From an uncultured Prevotella sp. (GTDB lineage Bacteria; Bacteroidota; Bacteroidia; Bacteroidales; Bacteroidaceae), in assembly GCA_900315695.1 (NCBI GenBank), contig ONAE01000013.1, forward strand, positions 1 to 64,000: DNA of 64,000 nucleotides, read 5' to 3'. The notes beneath the pieces were generated by a model. That model searched no databases. It was given only the letters and a program-made list of their open reading frames with translations, and was not told where the DNA came from. The position numbers were made by a program, and so were the translations under genes. This document shows, piece after piece, positions 18,329 through 27,839 of this stretch (positions within the stretch are counted from its first letter, which is position 1; every line of letters begins with the position of its first letter).

Positions 18329-19951
18329 TTATTCTTGTATATTGGGAAGTTCAAGTCCAAGACCTTTCTTCTTATCTACCACTTTCAGCACAAAGCCGAG
18401 TACCAGAGCTGCCACACCGAGTGAAGCCAGCATCACAAGCGGAGCCGTATAGTTGAACTGTGTGGGATCAGTCACACCGGGGTTCGTTTGGTCAAGCACC
18501 TTACCGATGAGCAATGGGAACAGCCACAGACCGATGTTCTGAATCCAGAAAATCAGCGCATAAGCAGAACCAATCACCTTGGCATCCACCAGCTTGGGCA
18601 CAGAAGGCCACAGTGAGGCAGGAACCAGTGAGAACGAAGCACCTAATACCAAAATAGTGGTGTAAGCGATGATGATACCCCCCACAGCGTTACCCTTGAA
18701 TGCAGGCAGTACAAATGCAAACGTTAGGTGACAAGCAATCAGCAGGATAGAACCAAGAACAAGCATCGATGCTGCCTTGCCATGATGGTCGAGATAACTA
18801 CCTAAGATTGGCGTAATCAGCACAGCTAACAGTGGGAACACTGCGAAAATCGATTCTGCCGACTGGCGCATGTAACCCATATAACAATAGGTGATGAGAG
18901 CTACAACAGACAGGCCGAGCAGACCGTACTTCATATTGGCTTTCTTCTGGAAGTTGCTGGCGAAGCCGGCAGCAGCCACAATCAACATGATGATATACTG
19001 GATAATCGTCACACTTGAGGATGCCCAGAATGAATCTGCATCAGGTGTCGTGAGTGTGAGGTTACACTGTAGCATATTCACTGCATACTTCTGGAAAGGG
19101 AAGATGGCTGAATAATAGAGCACACAGAGTAAGGCTACAATCCAGAAGCCTGCATCGGTAAGAATCTTGCCAAGATCGCTGATCTTGAAAGGATCGTCTT
19201 TCTCCTCTGCCTCACCAGTCTGACTGTCGAGTTTCTGATCCATGAAGAAATAGACGATTGTCATGATGAGGGCGATACACATCAGCACGACACCGAAAGC
19301 TACACTACGGCTCACACTTACCTCACCACCCAGACGGGCGAAGAAAGGTGAGAAAATCATACAGGTGGCAACACCCAGACGGGCCAGTGCCATCTCAGAA
19401 CCCATCGCCAACGCCATCTCGCGACCCTTGAACCATTTCACAATACCTCTTGACACCGTGATACCTGCCATCTCACATCCACAGCCGAAGATCATGAATC
19501 CGCAGGCTGCAAACTTGGCCGAAGCAGGCATGCCCTCGTAGAAAGGTGAAACGCCCAGCTCGTCGAAGACGGGAATATAATTCAGGTTCTCTGTGAACCA
19601 AGTCTCCAAACCTGTTCCCACAAAGCTTTCGCTTACAGCGTACCATTTGATACAGGCACCGATAAGCATCACAGCAGCGGAGAGCACAGCAGTGAAACGC
19701 ACACCCATCTTGTCGAGGATGATACCTGCAAAGATCAGGAAGAACACGAATACGTTGAGGAAAACCTCTGATCCCTGCATCGTACCGAAGGCTGTAGAAT
19801 CCCAGCCACGGGTCTCCTGCATCAGGTCTTTGATGGGTGAGAGGATGTCCATGAAGATATAACTGCAGAACATCGCCATAGCGAGCAGCAGCAGAGCGGT
19901 CCACCGCATAGCGGCGGAATCGCGAAGGGTCTTTTGAATTACTTGAGTCAT
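18329..19951 (-). CDS. MFS transporter (first gene of MFS-DUF1846-MFS operon)
   Basis: This 540-residue membrane protein has about 12 helices and the MFS loop signature GIILDKMGVRFTA. Repeated conserved segments shared with the downstream paralogue include AGITVSRGIVKWFKGREMALAMGSEMALARLG and SLVPASLWPSVPKLVDAKVIGSAYALIFWIQN. It is longer than its partner, chiefly through an extra loop after residue ~100 and between helices 7 and 8. It is the first gene of the operon, and the three operator-like repeats lie 33-91 bases upstream of its start codon. Substrate unknown. Confidence 0.9.
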   Translation of the reverse strand: MTQVIQKTLRDSAAMRWTALLLLAMAMFCSYIFMDILSPIKDLMQETRGWDSTAFGTMQGSEVFLNVFVFFLIFAGIILDKMGVRFTAVLSAAVMLIGACIKWYAVSESFVGTGLETWFTENLNYIPVFDELGVSPFYEGMPASAKFAACGFMIFGCGCEMAGITVSRGIVKWFKGREMALAMGSEMALARLGVATCMIFSPFFARLGGEVSVSRSVAFGVVLMCIALIMTIVYFFMDQKLDSQTGEAEEKDDPFKISDLGKILTDAGFWIVALLCVLYYSAIFPFQKYAVNMLQCNLTLTTPDADSFWASSSVTIIQYIIMLIVAAAGFASNFQKKANMKYGLLGLSVVALITYCYMGYMRQSAESIFAVFPLLAVLITPILGSYLDHHGKAASMLVLGSILLIACHLTFAFVLPAFKGNAVGGIIIAYTTILVLGASFSLVPASLWPSVPKLVDAKVIGSAYALIFWIQNIGLWLFPLLIGKVLDQTNPGVTDPTQFNYTAPLVMLASLGVAALVLGFVLKVVDKKKGLGLELPNIQE

Positions 19952-19983
19952 TTATTGTTTTCTTTATTATTTCTCATTTTTTG

Positions 19984-20042
19984 TTCCCATACTGGGAAAC
20001 AAATATTCCCATACTGGGAATCAATTGTTCCCTTACTGGGAA
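19984..20042. repeat. Three near-palindromic 15-bp repeats at exact 22-bp spacing
   Basis: TTCCCATACTGGGAA occurs at 19984-19998 and 20006-20020, and TTCCCTTACTGGGAA at 20028-20042. Each is an inverted repeat (TTCCCA...TGGGAA) around a 3-base centre, and start-to-start spacing is exactly 22 bp, i.e. about two turns of DNA, so all copies lie on one face. The array occupies the gap between the S9 peptidase stop and the start of the MFS-DUF1846-MFS operon. It looks like a multi-site operator, though a repeat element is also possible. Confidence 0.85.
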
Positions 20043-20054
20043 TATTATTCAGGC

Positions 20055-22217
20055 TTACTTCAGCCAGCGATCCAGCCAGTTGAAGAAAGTTCTCTGCCAT
20101 AGGATACCGTTCTGTGGCTTCAGCACCCAGTGGTTCTCGTCAGGGAAGATGAGCAGTTCTGCCGGGATCCCACGCAGACGGGCCGCATTGAAGGCACCCA
20201 TTCCCTGGTTATAGACAATGCGATAATCCTTCTCTCCGTGGATGCAGAGAATCGGCGTGTCCCACTTGTCTACAAACTTATGGGGTGAGTACTCATAGGT
20301 GCGAGTGGCATTAGCCGTCTGATCCTTGTTCCAATAAGCATCATCATATTCCCAGTTAGAGAAGAATACCTCCTCTGTATCCGTGTACATCGACTCGAGA
20401 TTGAAAGCACCATCGTGAGATATAAATGCCTTGAAGCGCTTGTCATGATGACCTGCGAGATAGTAAACGCTGAAGCCACCAAAGCTGGCACCCACAGCAC
20501 CCAACTTGTCTTTGTCAACATAAGGCAGATTTTCTGCAGCATCATCGATGGCAGCCAGATAGTCCTTCATGCACTGACCAGTCCAGTCGCCGCTGATCTC
20601 CTCCAGCCATTCCTGTCCGAAACCAGGCAGACCGCGACGGTTGGGGGCTACCACCACGTAACCATTAGAGGCCATGATCATGAAGTTCCAGCGATAGCTC
20701 CAGAACTGAGACACAGGACTCTGAGGACCTCCCTCGCAGAAGAGCAGGGTGGGGTACTTCTTGTTGGGGTCGAAGTTTGGAGGCAGGATAATCCAGGTAA
20801 GCATCTCTTTTCCATCGCTGGTCTTTACCCAACGCTGTTGTACTTTGGGCTTAGCGAGTTGATCCAGAATGTGCTTGTTCTCGAAGGTCAGCTGAGTGGT
20901 CTCTGTCTTCTCAGGCTTCTTGAAGTTGGGCGTGACGATATAGAGGTCGGCAGGCGATGTGTAGTTGTGACGCTCCATCAGCAACTGCTTACCATTGTTC
21001 ATCAGGGAGATGGAGCCAAAGTCATCCCAAGTTTCTGTGAGTTGTTTTAGTTCTCCCTTCCAGTTGACGGCATAAAGATTCTCCGTAGCGTGCCATACGC
21101 CAATGAAATAAATCATAGCATCCTTCGAATCGCTCCAAACGAAGGCATCAACATTAGAGTCAAAGCTCTCTGTGACATATTTCTTCTCACCAGTGGCTAA
21201 GTTATAGACACAGAGGCGGTTACGGTCTGCCTCATAGCCGTTGCGCTGCATGGAAGTCCAGGCGATATACTTACCGTCGGGTGAGAACTGAGGGTTCTGA
21301 TCATAGCCCACGTTATTAACGAGATTCTCCTCGGCATTCACCTTCTGATACTTCATCGTCTTTGTCGGATCGATCTCCGGTTCAACGTAGTTGGCAGGCT
21401 TGCAGAGGTTTTTCGTCTCGCGCGTACCTATATTATATATATAGATGTCAGAATCAGTAGAGATGGCATAGGCTCTGCCAGTCTTCTTGCGACAGGTGTA
21501 GGCGATGGTCTTGGAATCAGGACTCCAAGCCAACTGCTCGATACCGCCAAAGGGCTCCATCGGACACTCGTAAGGCTCACCAGCTAAAATATCCTCGCCA
21601 TCTTTGATGCCATCTTCTGTAACCTCAGCTACGAAGGGGTGCTGGATGCTCTCCACATAATGATCCCAGTGACGATACATCAGGTCTGTCACCAGTCGGC
21701 CTGTAGCCTTAGGCAGATCATCAGGATTCTTCTTGATGTTCTCGTGGAAGTCGATGCTGTGAAGCAAAATCACCTGCTTGCCATCGGGTGAGAACTTAAA
21801 GCCCTCGATATCCTTTGAGGTCTTAGAAATCTGCTTGCGGTCTGATCCGTCAGCATTCATCGTCCAGATCTGACCACCTGAGAGAAAAGCAATCTTGCCA
21901 TTCAGCCAAGTGGGATCCGTCTCACTCTTAGAACCAGTAGTCAGCGTCGTGTTACCAGTTCCGTCAGCATTGATCACGGCAATCTTCTGCTGACTCTTAT
22001 TAGCCTTCACACTATAGTAGCCCACCTGATAGACAATCTGCTTGCCATCAGCACTGGCCTCAGCGCTGCTGATGCGTCCCATAGCCCAGAGAGCCTCAGG
22101 GGTCATCAGATCACTCGTGAGCTTGATAGTCTGTTTTCCAATCTTCACGTTATCTTCTGCATTAGCTAGATTCACTAAATTTGCTAGTAAAACTAGAATT
22201 ACTAAACACTTCTTCAT
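20055..22217 (-). CDS. S9 family (DPP-type) prolyl oligopeptidase
   Basis: From ATG 22217 the protein has 720 residues with a signal peptide (MKKCLVILVLLANLVNLANA); the frame extends upstream into yidC but without a plausible start. Residues ~40-430 form a beta-propeller of TolB/WD-like blades (SPDGKQVILLHS, AWSPDSKTIAYTCR, FSPDGKYIAWTSMQ). The C-terminal alpha/beta hydrolase has the nucleophile motif GASFGG (Ser about 578), HGEKDYR (Asp about 664) and DENHWV (His about 695). It is a periplasmic or surface peptidase for proline-type peptides, like Bacteroidales DPP5. It follows yidC by 4 bases. Confidence 0.93.
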   Translation of the reverse strand: MKKCLVILVLLANLVNLANAEDNVKIGKQTIKLTSDLMTPEALWAMGRISSAEASADGKQIVYQVGYYSVKANKSQQKIAVINADGTGNTTLTTGSKSETDPTWLNGKIAFLSGGQIWTMNADGSDRKQISKTSKDIEGFKFSPDGKQVILLHSIDFHENIKKNPDDLPKATGRLVTDLMYRHWDHYVESIQHPFVAEVTEDGIKDGEDILAGEPYECPMEPFGGIEQLAWSPDSKTIAYTCRKKTGRAYAISTDSDIYIYNIGTRETKNLCKPANYVEPEIDPTKTMKYQKVNAEENLVNNVGYDQNPQFSPDGKYIAWTSMQRNGYEADRNRLCVYNLATGEKKYVTESFDSNVDAFVWSDSKDAMIYFIGVWHATENLYAVNWKGELKQLTETWDDFGSISLMNNGKQLLMERHNYTSPADLYIVTPNFKKPEKTETTQLTFENKHILDQLAKPKVQQRWVKTSDGKEMLTWIILPPNFDPNKKYPTLLFCEGGPQSPVSQFWSYRWNFMIMASNGYVVVAPNRRGLPGFGQEWLEEISGDWTGQCMKDYLAAIDDAAENLPYVDKDKLGAVGASFGGFSVYYLAGHHDKRFKAFISHDGAFNLESMYTDTEEVFFSNWEYDDAYWNKDQTANATRTYEYSPHKFVDKWDTPILCIHGEKDYRIVYNQGMGAFNAARLRGIPAELLIFPDENHWVLKPQNGILWQRTFFNWLDRWLK

Positions 22218-22221
22218 ATAG

Positions 22222-24111
22222 TTATCTTTTTTGTTGGTTCTGACGTTGTTTCTGCAGTTCTGCAGCCTGCTTCTGCATAGCCTCCAGACGAGCTGCAAGC
22301 CCACTAACCTTCTTATTCGGGTTGTTCTTGTTCTCTTGATATTTGGCTTCCAGGATGGCAAGCAACTTCTCGTCGTTAGTCGTTTTGCGGAGCGTCCACA
22401 TGATAGCTGCTGAGAAGAAGAGCGAGATGAAGTAGTAGAAGTTCAGACCAGAAGAGTAGTCGTTAAACATGAAGAAGAACATCAGCGGCATAAGATACAT
22501 CATCCACTGCATCATCTTCATCTGCTCAGCCTGTGCCCCCACCATCTGATCTTTCTGCTGGCGCATGGTCATATAAGAGTAGAGTACGTTAGCCACACAG
22601 AAGAGAATACAGGTCAGTGAAAGGTGATCGCCAATACCCCAAATGTTGGTCTGCCACTCAATGATGGGGTCGTAGGTAGAGAGGTCGTCGATCCATAGGA
22701 ATGACTGGCGGCGCAGTTGGATAGCGTTAGGCACGAAGTTGAACATCGCAATCCAGATAGGCATCTGAATCAGCATGGGCAGACAGCCGCTCAGGGGACT
22801 GACACCATATTTTGCATAGAGCGACATCATCTCCTGCTGTTTCTTCATCTGATCCTCTGGCTTATCATACTGTTTGGTGGCCTCATCGAGTTTTGGTTTC
22901 AGCACGCGCATCTTGGCTGATGACATATAGCTCTTCTTCACCATCGGGAAGGTGATGGCCTTCAGCAGCAAGGTGATCAGGATAAGTACAACACCCATTG
23001 AGAAACCCCATGAGGTGAGCCAGTCGAAGACATAAATCGTGAAGAAACGGTTGATATAGCGGAAGAGTGGCCATCCGAGATAAACCAGCTGTTCCAGATC
23101 GAGATCCTTGCCAAAGGTGCTCTGCTCCTCAACTCTTTTAATCAGACGGAAGTCGTTAGGACCAATGTACATCTCAAATTCTGAGGGTTGTATGCCTGAG
23201 GGATCGAAAGCGGTCTTCATCTTGGCATTGAACTGCTTCAGATAACCAGAACCTTTCTCCTGAGGAATGCTGGTCATCTGTGAGTTCGCTGCAAAATCAT
23301 CCTTTGCAATCAGTGTCGCAGAGAAGAACTGATTTTTGAAAGCAACCCAGTCGAGTGGCTTCTCAATCTTCTCGTCGATCGTTTCTGAGGTCTCGCTCAG
23401 ATAGTCTGTGCCACCATCCTTCTCTTTATAGGTAAGGGTCGCATAGCGGTTCTCAAACGTGAAACCTTTCTCCTGCTGACGGGCCATATCACTCCACTCG
23501 ATATCCATCTCCTTGTAATTAGGAGCGAACATGCCGTTCAGACCATTCACCTGGAATGTGAAATGGAGCATATAGTCCTTTCCAAGCACATAGTTGAATA
23601 CGATGCTACCGCCATTGCCTGCTTGAGCTGTCAGGGTGAGGGTAGAATCAGTAACGCTTGAAGGCGTAAAGAACAGATCCTTTGTGATGATGTTCTCATT
23701 CTTACCTGCCAGCATGAAGTTCATCTGCTGAGTCTTCTCATCGAAGAGGGTCACATCCATTTTGTTGTCACGATCTTCAAACCCCTTGATGATTGCCTTC
23801 GAGATAGTGCCACCTTTGGTGTTGAAAGTCAGTTCCACCTTGTCGTTCTTCAAGACAATGGGTTGACTGGTACCAGACAGCGCAGCAAAGAAGAGTGCAG
23901 AAGAGTCTGCTTTAGCGGCAGATTCTGCTTGAGCCTTGCGGGCTGCTTCGTTAAGTTTTTGTTGCTTGACTGCGTTATCCTTGATGGCAGCTGCAATACT
24001 GTCTTGTTTGCGTGCGGCTTCAATTTCTTCTGCAGAAGGCTGGTTATACCAGCTGAATCCTATCAGGACCACTGCAATGAGCACGAAACCGATGATAGTG
24101 TCTTTGTTCAT
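22222..24111 (-). CDS. yidC: Membrane protein insertase YidC
   Basis: YidC inserts and folds inner membrane proteins with or without SecYEG. This 629-residue protein has the Gram-negative layout: an N-terminal helix ([22 protein letters not shown]), a charged Ala/Gln-rich linker, a large periplasmic beta-domain (residues ~75-340), and the five-helix Oxa1 core with [56 protein letters not shown]. The C-terminus is a basic Gln/Lys coil ([20 protein letters not shown]). A TAATTTTG element (minus strand) lies 43-50 bases upstream. Confidence 0.96.
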   Translation of the reverse strand: [629 protein letters not shown]

Positions 24112-24153
24112 TTATTTGTTATTGTTTATTAATGTACGCGATAAATCAAGGTG

Positions 24154-24161
24154 CAAAATTA
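24154..24161 (-). promoter_or_regulatory. Putative -7 element for yidC
   Basis: On the minus strand this reads TAATTTTG, fitting TAnnTTTG, with a TTG 22 bases further upstream (24184-24186). It would drive the yidC-S9 peptidase pair. Confidence 0.55.
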
Positions 24162-24204
24162 CGAAAAAAATACGAAATGTATGCAATCTATAGAGAAAAA
24201 ATTG

Positions 24205-24212
24205 TAACTTTG
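24205..24212 (+). promoter_or_regulatory. -7 element close to the DUF3078 gene start
   Basis: TAACTTTG lies only 9 bases before the ATG at 24222, so the transcript would have an extremely short or absent leader. No clear -33 box is seen. Confidence 0.5.
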
Positions 24213-24221
24213 CAATCAGAT

Positions 24222-25409
24222 ATGAGAAAACTATTATTATTTTTTGTGGTTAGTCTGGTGCTCAGCGCCAGTGCCGCACAGCCGAATGACAGCCTTGATG
24301 GACGTTATTATCGTCTGTTTGCGCCATTGACATTCTATCATAATGTGGCTAATAAGACTTTGGCTTTAGAGTCTGAATCGGCAGGTAAGGATCAGGTGAC
24401 TGATGCCATTGATGCTGCTCTGATGAAGATTTATCTGAAGCGCCCAGATCTGGTAAACACTACAGAGACGGATCTGGAGAAAACAGGCTCCATTATCGAA
24501 AATGTGGATAAGCCCATTGAGAATCAAGTGGAGTTTGTCGAGAAGGTGGATGAACCAGTGTATGATTTCCCTCAGGATATTCCTGATACATTAATGATTC
24601 AGAAGCCTAAGTTCTGGACATACAAAGGTGATGGCTCTTTGCAGTTTATGCAGAATTTTGTGTCAGACAACTGGTATAAAGGTGGTGAGAGCAACTACTC
24701 GATGGTGGGAGCTCTGACGTTAGAGGCCAATTACGATAATAAGGACAAATGGATATGGGATAACAAACTGGAGCTGAAACTTGGTATCCTCCTTTCTCGC
24801 ACAGACTCCCTGCATAAAGTGAAGTCTAACGAAGACCTCGTCCGTCTTACCAGTAAAGTTGGTCTCCATGCATCGCGTCGTTGGTACTATACTCTTCAAC
24901 TTCAGGCTTACACACAGTTCATGCCTGGTTATAAGTCGAATGATCCGAATACTTATTCGGATGCCTTCTCTCCCTTTAACCTGAACCTTGGTCTTGGTAT
25001 GGAATACGAGTTGGCTACAAAGAACAAGCGGCTGACCGGAACCGTCAACCTGTCACCGATAGCTCTCAACTATCGTTATGTGGATAGACTTGACCTTTCA
25101 ACCAAATATGGTCTGGATGAGGGTAAGCGCTCTATGCTAGAGTTTGGTCCTCTTGTGACGGCAAATATCGTCTGGAAGTTTAATGATGTTATCACATGGA
25201 AGAGTCGCCTGTTTGGCTTTACATCATTTAAACGTGTTGAGGTCGAATGGGAAAACACCTTTGAGTTGCGTGTGTCAAAGTACATCACAGCCAACCTGTT
25301 CCTCTTCCCACGCTTCGACGATGCCAGCAAGTCAGGCAAATACGACAAAGACTTAGGCTATCTGCAATTCAGGGAGTATAGTTCATTAGGCTTTGCCTAC
25401 ACATTCTAA
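24222..25409 (+). CDS. DUF3078 outer membrane protein
   Basis: From ATG 24222 this is a 395-residue protein with a signal peptide (MRKLLLFFVVSLVLSASAAQ). The conserved DUF3078 region begins around residue 125: FWTYKGDGSLQFMQNFVSDNWYKGGES, then paired strands such as NYSMVGALTLEANYDNKDKWIWDNKLELKLGI, and ends in YSSLGFAYTF with a terminal Phe, as expected for an outer membrane beta-barrel. Frame extends upstream to 24132 but that start lacks a signal peptide. Function of the family is unknown. Its 3' end shares a bidirectional terminator with the DUF1573 gene. Confidence 0.88.
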   Translation: MRKLLLFFVVSLVLSASAAQPNDSLDGRYYRLFAPLTFYHNVANKTLALESESAGKDQVTDAIDAALMKIYLKRPDLVNTTETDLEKTGSIIENVDKPIENQVEFVEKVDEPVYDFPQDIPDTLMIQKPKFWTYKGDGSLQFMQNFVSDNWYKGGESNYSMVGALTLEANYDNKDKWIWDNKLELKLGILLSRTDSLHKVKSNEDLVRLTSKVGLHASRRWYYTLQLQAYTQFMPGYKSNDPNTYSDAFSPFNLNLGLGMEYELATKNKRLTGTVNLSPIALNYRYVDRLDLSTKYGLDEGKRSMLEFGPLVTANIVWKFNDVITWKSRLFGFTSFKRVEVEWENTFELRVSKYITANLFLFPRFDDASKSGKYDKDLGYLQFREYSSLGFAYTF

Positions 25410-25416
25410 TAAAAAC

Positions 25417-25450
25417 AATAATCCCCGCCATTCCATCGGCGGGGATTATT
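25417..25450. terminator. Bidirectional terminator between DUF3078 and DUF1573 genes
   Basis: A perfect 13-bp GC-rich inverted repeat (AATAATCCCCGCC at 25417-25429, complement at 25438-25450) has an 8-base loop, with A-rich and T-rich flanks, so it can stop both convergent transcripts. Its last base is within the DUF1573 stop codon. Confidence 0.9.
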
Positions 25451-25839
25451 TATTTTGCTTCGGTCATATCGCCTTCCACATAAAGCCTTGTCATCTCAAC
25501 GGCTCCGTTTGTTCGGACGGTAATCGATTTCTTGAAATGTCCTGGGAACTTGCCTGCACCATTGTAGGTTACCTTGATTTCTCCCTTCTCACCTGGCTTG
25601 ATAGGTGTCTTGGTGTATTCAGGTACTGTGCAACCACAACTGGCAATAGCCTGGTTGATAACAAGGTTTTGCTCACCGACATTAGTGTATGTGAAGACGC
25701 ATGATACCACAGGATTCTTCTCTGAGAAAGAACCGAAATCATGCGTCAGTTTGTCGAATTTGATTTCGGCAGGTTTCTGGGCGAATGCGGTTGTCATTCC
25801 ACATACGAGCAGCATTGTCATTACAAGTAATTTCTTCAT
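25450..25839 (-). CDS. DUF1573 domain-containing secreted protein
   Basis: This 129-residue protein has a signal peptide (MKKLLVMTMLLVCGMTTAFAQ) and one DUF1573 domain (FDKLTHDFGSFSEKNPVVSCVFTYTNVG, ASCGCTVPEYTKTPIKPGEKGEIKVTYN). This is an immunoglobulin-like, ASPM/SPD2/Hydin-related fold that is widespread in Bacteroidota, often as single-domain periplasmic proteins of unknown function. The SCGCT motif is the family hallmark. It stands alone, with its own promoter. Confidence 0.93.
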   Translation of the reverse strand: MKKLLVMTMLLVCGMTTAFAQKPAEIKFDKLTHDFGSFSEKNPVVSCVFTYTNVGEQNLVINQAIASCGCTVPEYTKTPIKPGEKGEIKVTYNGAGKFPGHFKKSITVRTNGAVEMTRLYVEGDMTEAK

Positions 25840-25868
25840 ATTCGTGTCGTTTTATTGTAAATTCGGGG

Positions 25869-25876
25869 CAAAGATA
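25869..25876 (-). promoter_or_regulatory. -7 element for the DUF1573 gene
   Basis: On the minus strand this reads TATCTTTG, 29 bases upstream of the start codon; -33 box not clear. Confidence 0.6.
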
Positions 25877-25920
25877 CAAAATAAATCATAATTCATAAGT
25901 AATAATTCATATTTTTTATG

Positions 25921-25928
25921 TAATTTTG
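25921..25928 (+). promoter_or_regulatory. -7 element for aspS
   Basis: TAATTTTG fits the TAnnTTTG consensus, 29 bases before the aspS ATG; no obvious -33 box. Confidence 0.6.
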
Positions 25929-25957
25929 CACCTCAAACGAATAAAATTGAAATAAAT

Positions 25958-27718
25958 ATGTATAGAAGTAAGACTTGTGGAGAGCTTCGTCTCTCAGATG
26001 CCGGTAGTGTGGTGACACTCGCCGGATGGGTACAGCGTAGTCGTAAGATGGGTGGTATGACGTTTGTCGATCTCCGTGATCGTTATGGTTTGACGCAGTT
26101 GGTTTTCAATGAGGCCGACGATGCTGCCCTTTGCGAGCGTGCCAATAAACTAGGTCGTGAATTCTGTATTCAGATCAAGGGTGAGGTCAGTGAGCGTCAA
26201 AGCAAGAATCCCAAAATGCCTACGGGTGATATTGAGATTTTGGTGAAGGAGTTGAATGTGCTGAGTGAGAGTCTCACACCTCCTTTCACGATTGAGGATA
26301 ATACTGATGGCGGTGATGATATCCGCATGAAATATCGTTATCTCGATCTGCGTCGTGCTGCTGTTCGTAAGAATCTCGAATTGCGTCACCGTATGACGAT
26401 TCTGATCCGTAACTTCCTCGATGGTAAGGACTTTATTGAGGTGGAGACCCCAATTCTCATTGGTTCTACACCCGAGGGTGCCCGCGACTTCGTGGTACCC
26501 AGTCGTATGAATCCTGGTCAGTTCTATGCACTGCCACAGTCTCCTCAGACGCTGAAGCAGTTGTTGATGGTTTCTGGTTTCGACCGTTATTTCCAGATTG
26601 CCAAGTGTTTCCGTGATGAGGATCTTCGTGCAGACCGTCAGCCTGAGTTCACCCAGATCGACTGCGAGATGTCGTTTGTTGAGCAGGAAGATGTGCTTCA
26701 GCTCTTCGAGGACATGGCTCGTCATTTATTTAAAGAAGTACGTGGTGTGGAACTTCCTCCGCTGCAGCGTATGACCTGGCATGAAGCCATGCGTCGTTTC
26801 GGTTCTGATAAACCCGATCTCCGTTTCGGAATGGAGTTCGTTGAGCTCATGGATGTGCTGAAGGGTACAGGTTCATTCCCCGTATTCAATGAAGCTAATT
26901 ATATCGGTGGTATCTGTGTACCTGGTTGTGCCAATTATACCCGCAAGCAACTGGATCAGTTGACAGACTTTGTGAAGCGTCCACAGGTAGGTGCCAAAGG
27001 ACTCGTTTATGTGAAATTTAATGAGGATGGTACTGTGAAGTCCAGCATCGATAAGTTCTATGAGCCTGAGGTATGGGCCAAGGTGAAGGAGGCTATGGGT
27101 GCCAAGGATGGTGATCTTGTGCTGATCCTTTCTGGTGATAATGCCAATAAGACTCGTGTTCAGCTTTGCACACTCCGTCTGGAGATGGGCGATCGTCTCG
27201 GCCTTCGTGATAAGGACAACTTCGTATGTCTTTGGATCGTTGACTTCCCGCTCTTTGAGTGGAGCGATGAAGAGCAGCGTCTGATGGCTACTCACCATCC
27301 GTTCACAATGCCGAATCCTGATGACATTCCTCTGCTGGATACAGCTCCTGAAAAGGTGCGTGCCGTTGCCTATGACTTCGTCTGCAATGGTGTTGAAGTC
27401 GGTGGTGGCTCCCTTCGTATCCATGATGGTAAGCTTCAGGAAAAAATGTTCCAGATTCTGGGCTTTACCCCAGAACGCGCTATGGCTCAATTCGGCTTCC
27501 TTATCAATGCCTTCAAGTATGGAGCACCTCCTCATGCAGGTCTTGCCTTTGGTCTCGATCGCTTTGTCTCCTTGATGGCAGGTCTCGACAGTATTCGTGA
27601 TTGCATCGCTTTCCCGAAGAATAATAGTGGTCGAGATGTGATGTTGGATGCCCCTGGTGAGTTGGATCCGAAACAGTTGGAAGAGTTGAATCTTTCCATT
27701 GACTTACATCAAGAATAA
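25958..27718 (+). CDS. aspS: Aspartate--tRNA ligase
   Basis: This class II aminoacyl-tRNA synthetase charges tRNA-Asp. The protein has 586 residues in the bacterial layout: N-terminal OB-fold anticodon-binding domain ([32 protein letters not shown]), motif 2 ([24 protein letters not shown]), the bacterial GAD insertion domain (residues ~290-410), and motif 3 ([15 protein letters not shown]). The ending [17 protein letters not shown] is typical. It is complete and monocistronic. Confidence 0.98.
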   Translation: MYRSKTCGELRLSDAGSVVTLAGWVQRSRKMGGMTFVDLRDRYGLTQLVFNEADDAALCERANKLGREFCIQIKGEVSERQSKNPKMPTGDIEILVKELNVLSESLTPPFTIEDNTDGGDDIRMKYRYLDLRRAAVRKNLELRHRMTILIRNFLDGKDFIEVETPILIGSTPEGARDFVVPSRMNPGQFYALPQSPQTLKQLLMVSGFDRYFQIAKCFRDEDLRADRQPEFTQIDCEMSFVEQEDVLQLFEDMARHLFKEVRGVELPPLQRMTWHEAMRRFGSDKPDLRFGMEFVELMDVLKGTGSFPVFNEANYIGGICVPGCANYTRKQLDQLTDFVKRPQVGAKGLVYVKFNEDGTVKSSIDKFYEPEVWAKVKEAMGAKDGDLVLILSGDNANKTRVQLCTLRLEMGDRLGLRDKDNFVCLWIVDFPLFEWSDEEQRLMATHHPFTMPNPDDIPLLDTAPEKVRAVAYDFVCNGVEVGGGSLRIHDGKLQEKMFQILGFTPERAMAQFGFLINAFKYGAPPHAGLAFGLDRFVSLMAGLDSIRDCIAFPKNNSGRDVMLDAPGELDPKQLEELNLSIDLHQE

Positions 27719-27773
27719 TTTACTTTTTGCTAAAAATGTTTAATAATTAATAAGTTGTCCGAATAAATAGTGG

Positions 27774-27781
27774 TACTTTTG
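27774..27781 (+). promoter_or_regulatory. -7 element for the histone-tailed winged-helix gene
   Basis: TACTTTTG, giving a leader of about 50 bases. A TTG at 27755-27757 is 16 bp upstream, slightly short for a -33 element. Confidence 0.55.
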
Positions 27782-27839
27782 CACACGAAAAGATTTGAGA
27801 AGTAAAACTTCATAATAAAGGATTAACAAATTAAGTATT

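Noticed and set aside
19984..20042. Could the three 22-bp spaced repeats be a short CRISPR array?
   Set aside because: Units are 15 bp and spacers 7 bp, far too short; there are no cas genes in the window.
22218..22361. N-terminal extension of the S9 peptidase
   Set aside because: It would overlap yidC by 140 bases and hide a good signal peptide at ATG 22217.
26873..27535. A 220-codon minus-strand frame inside aspS, with similar ones at 26150-26725, 20415-21050 and 17599-18135
   Set aside because: All lie fully inside well-identified genes, without motifs or start signals.
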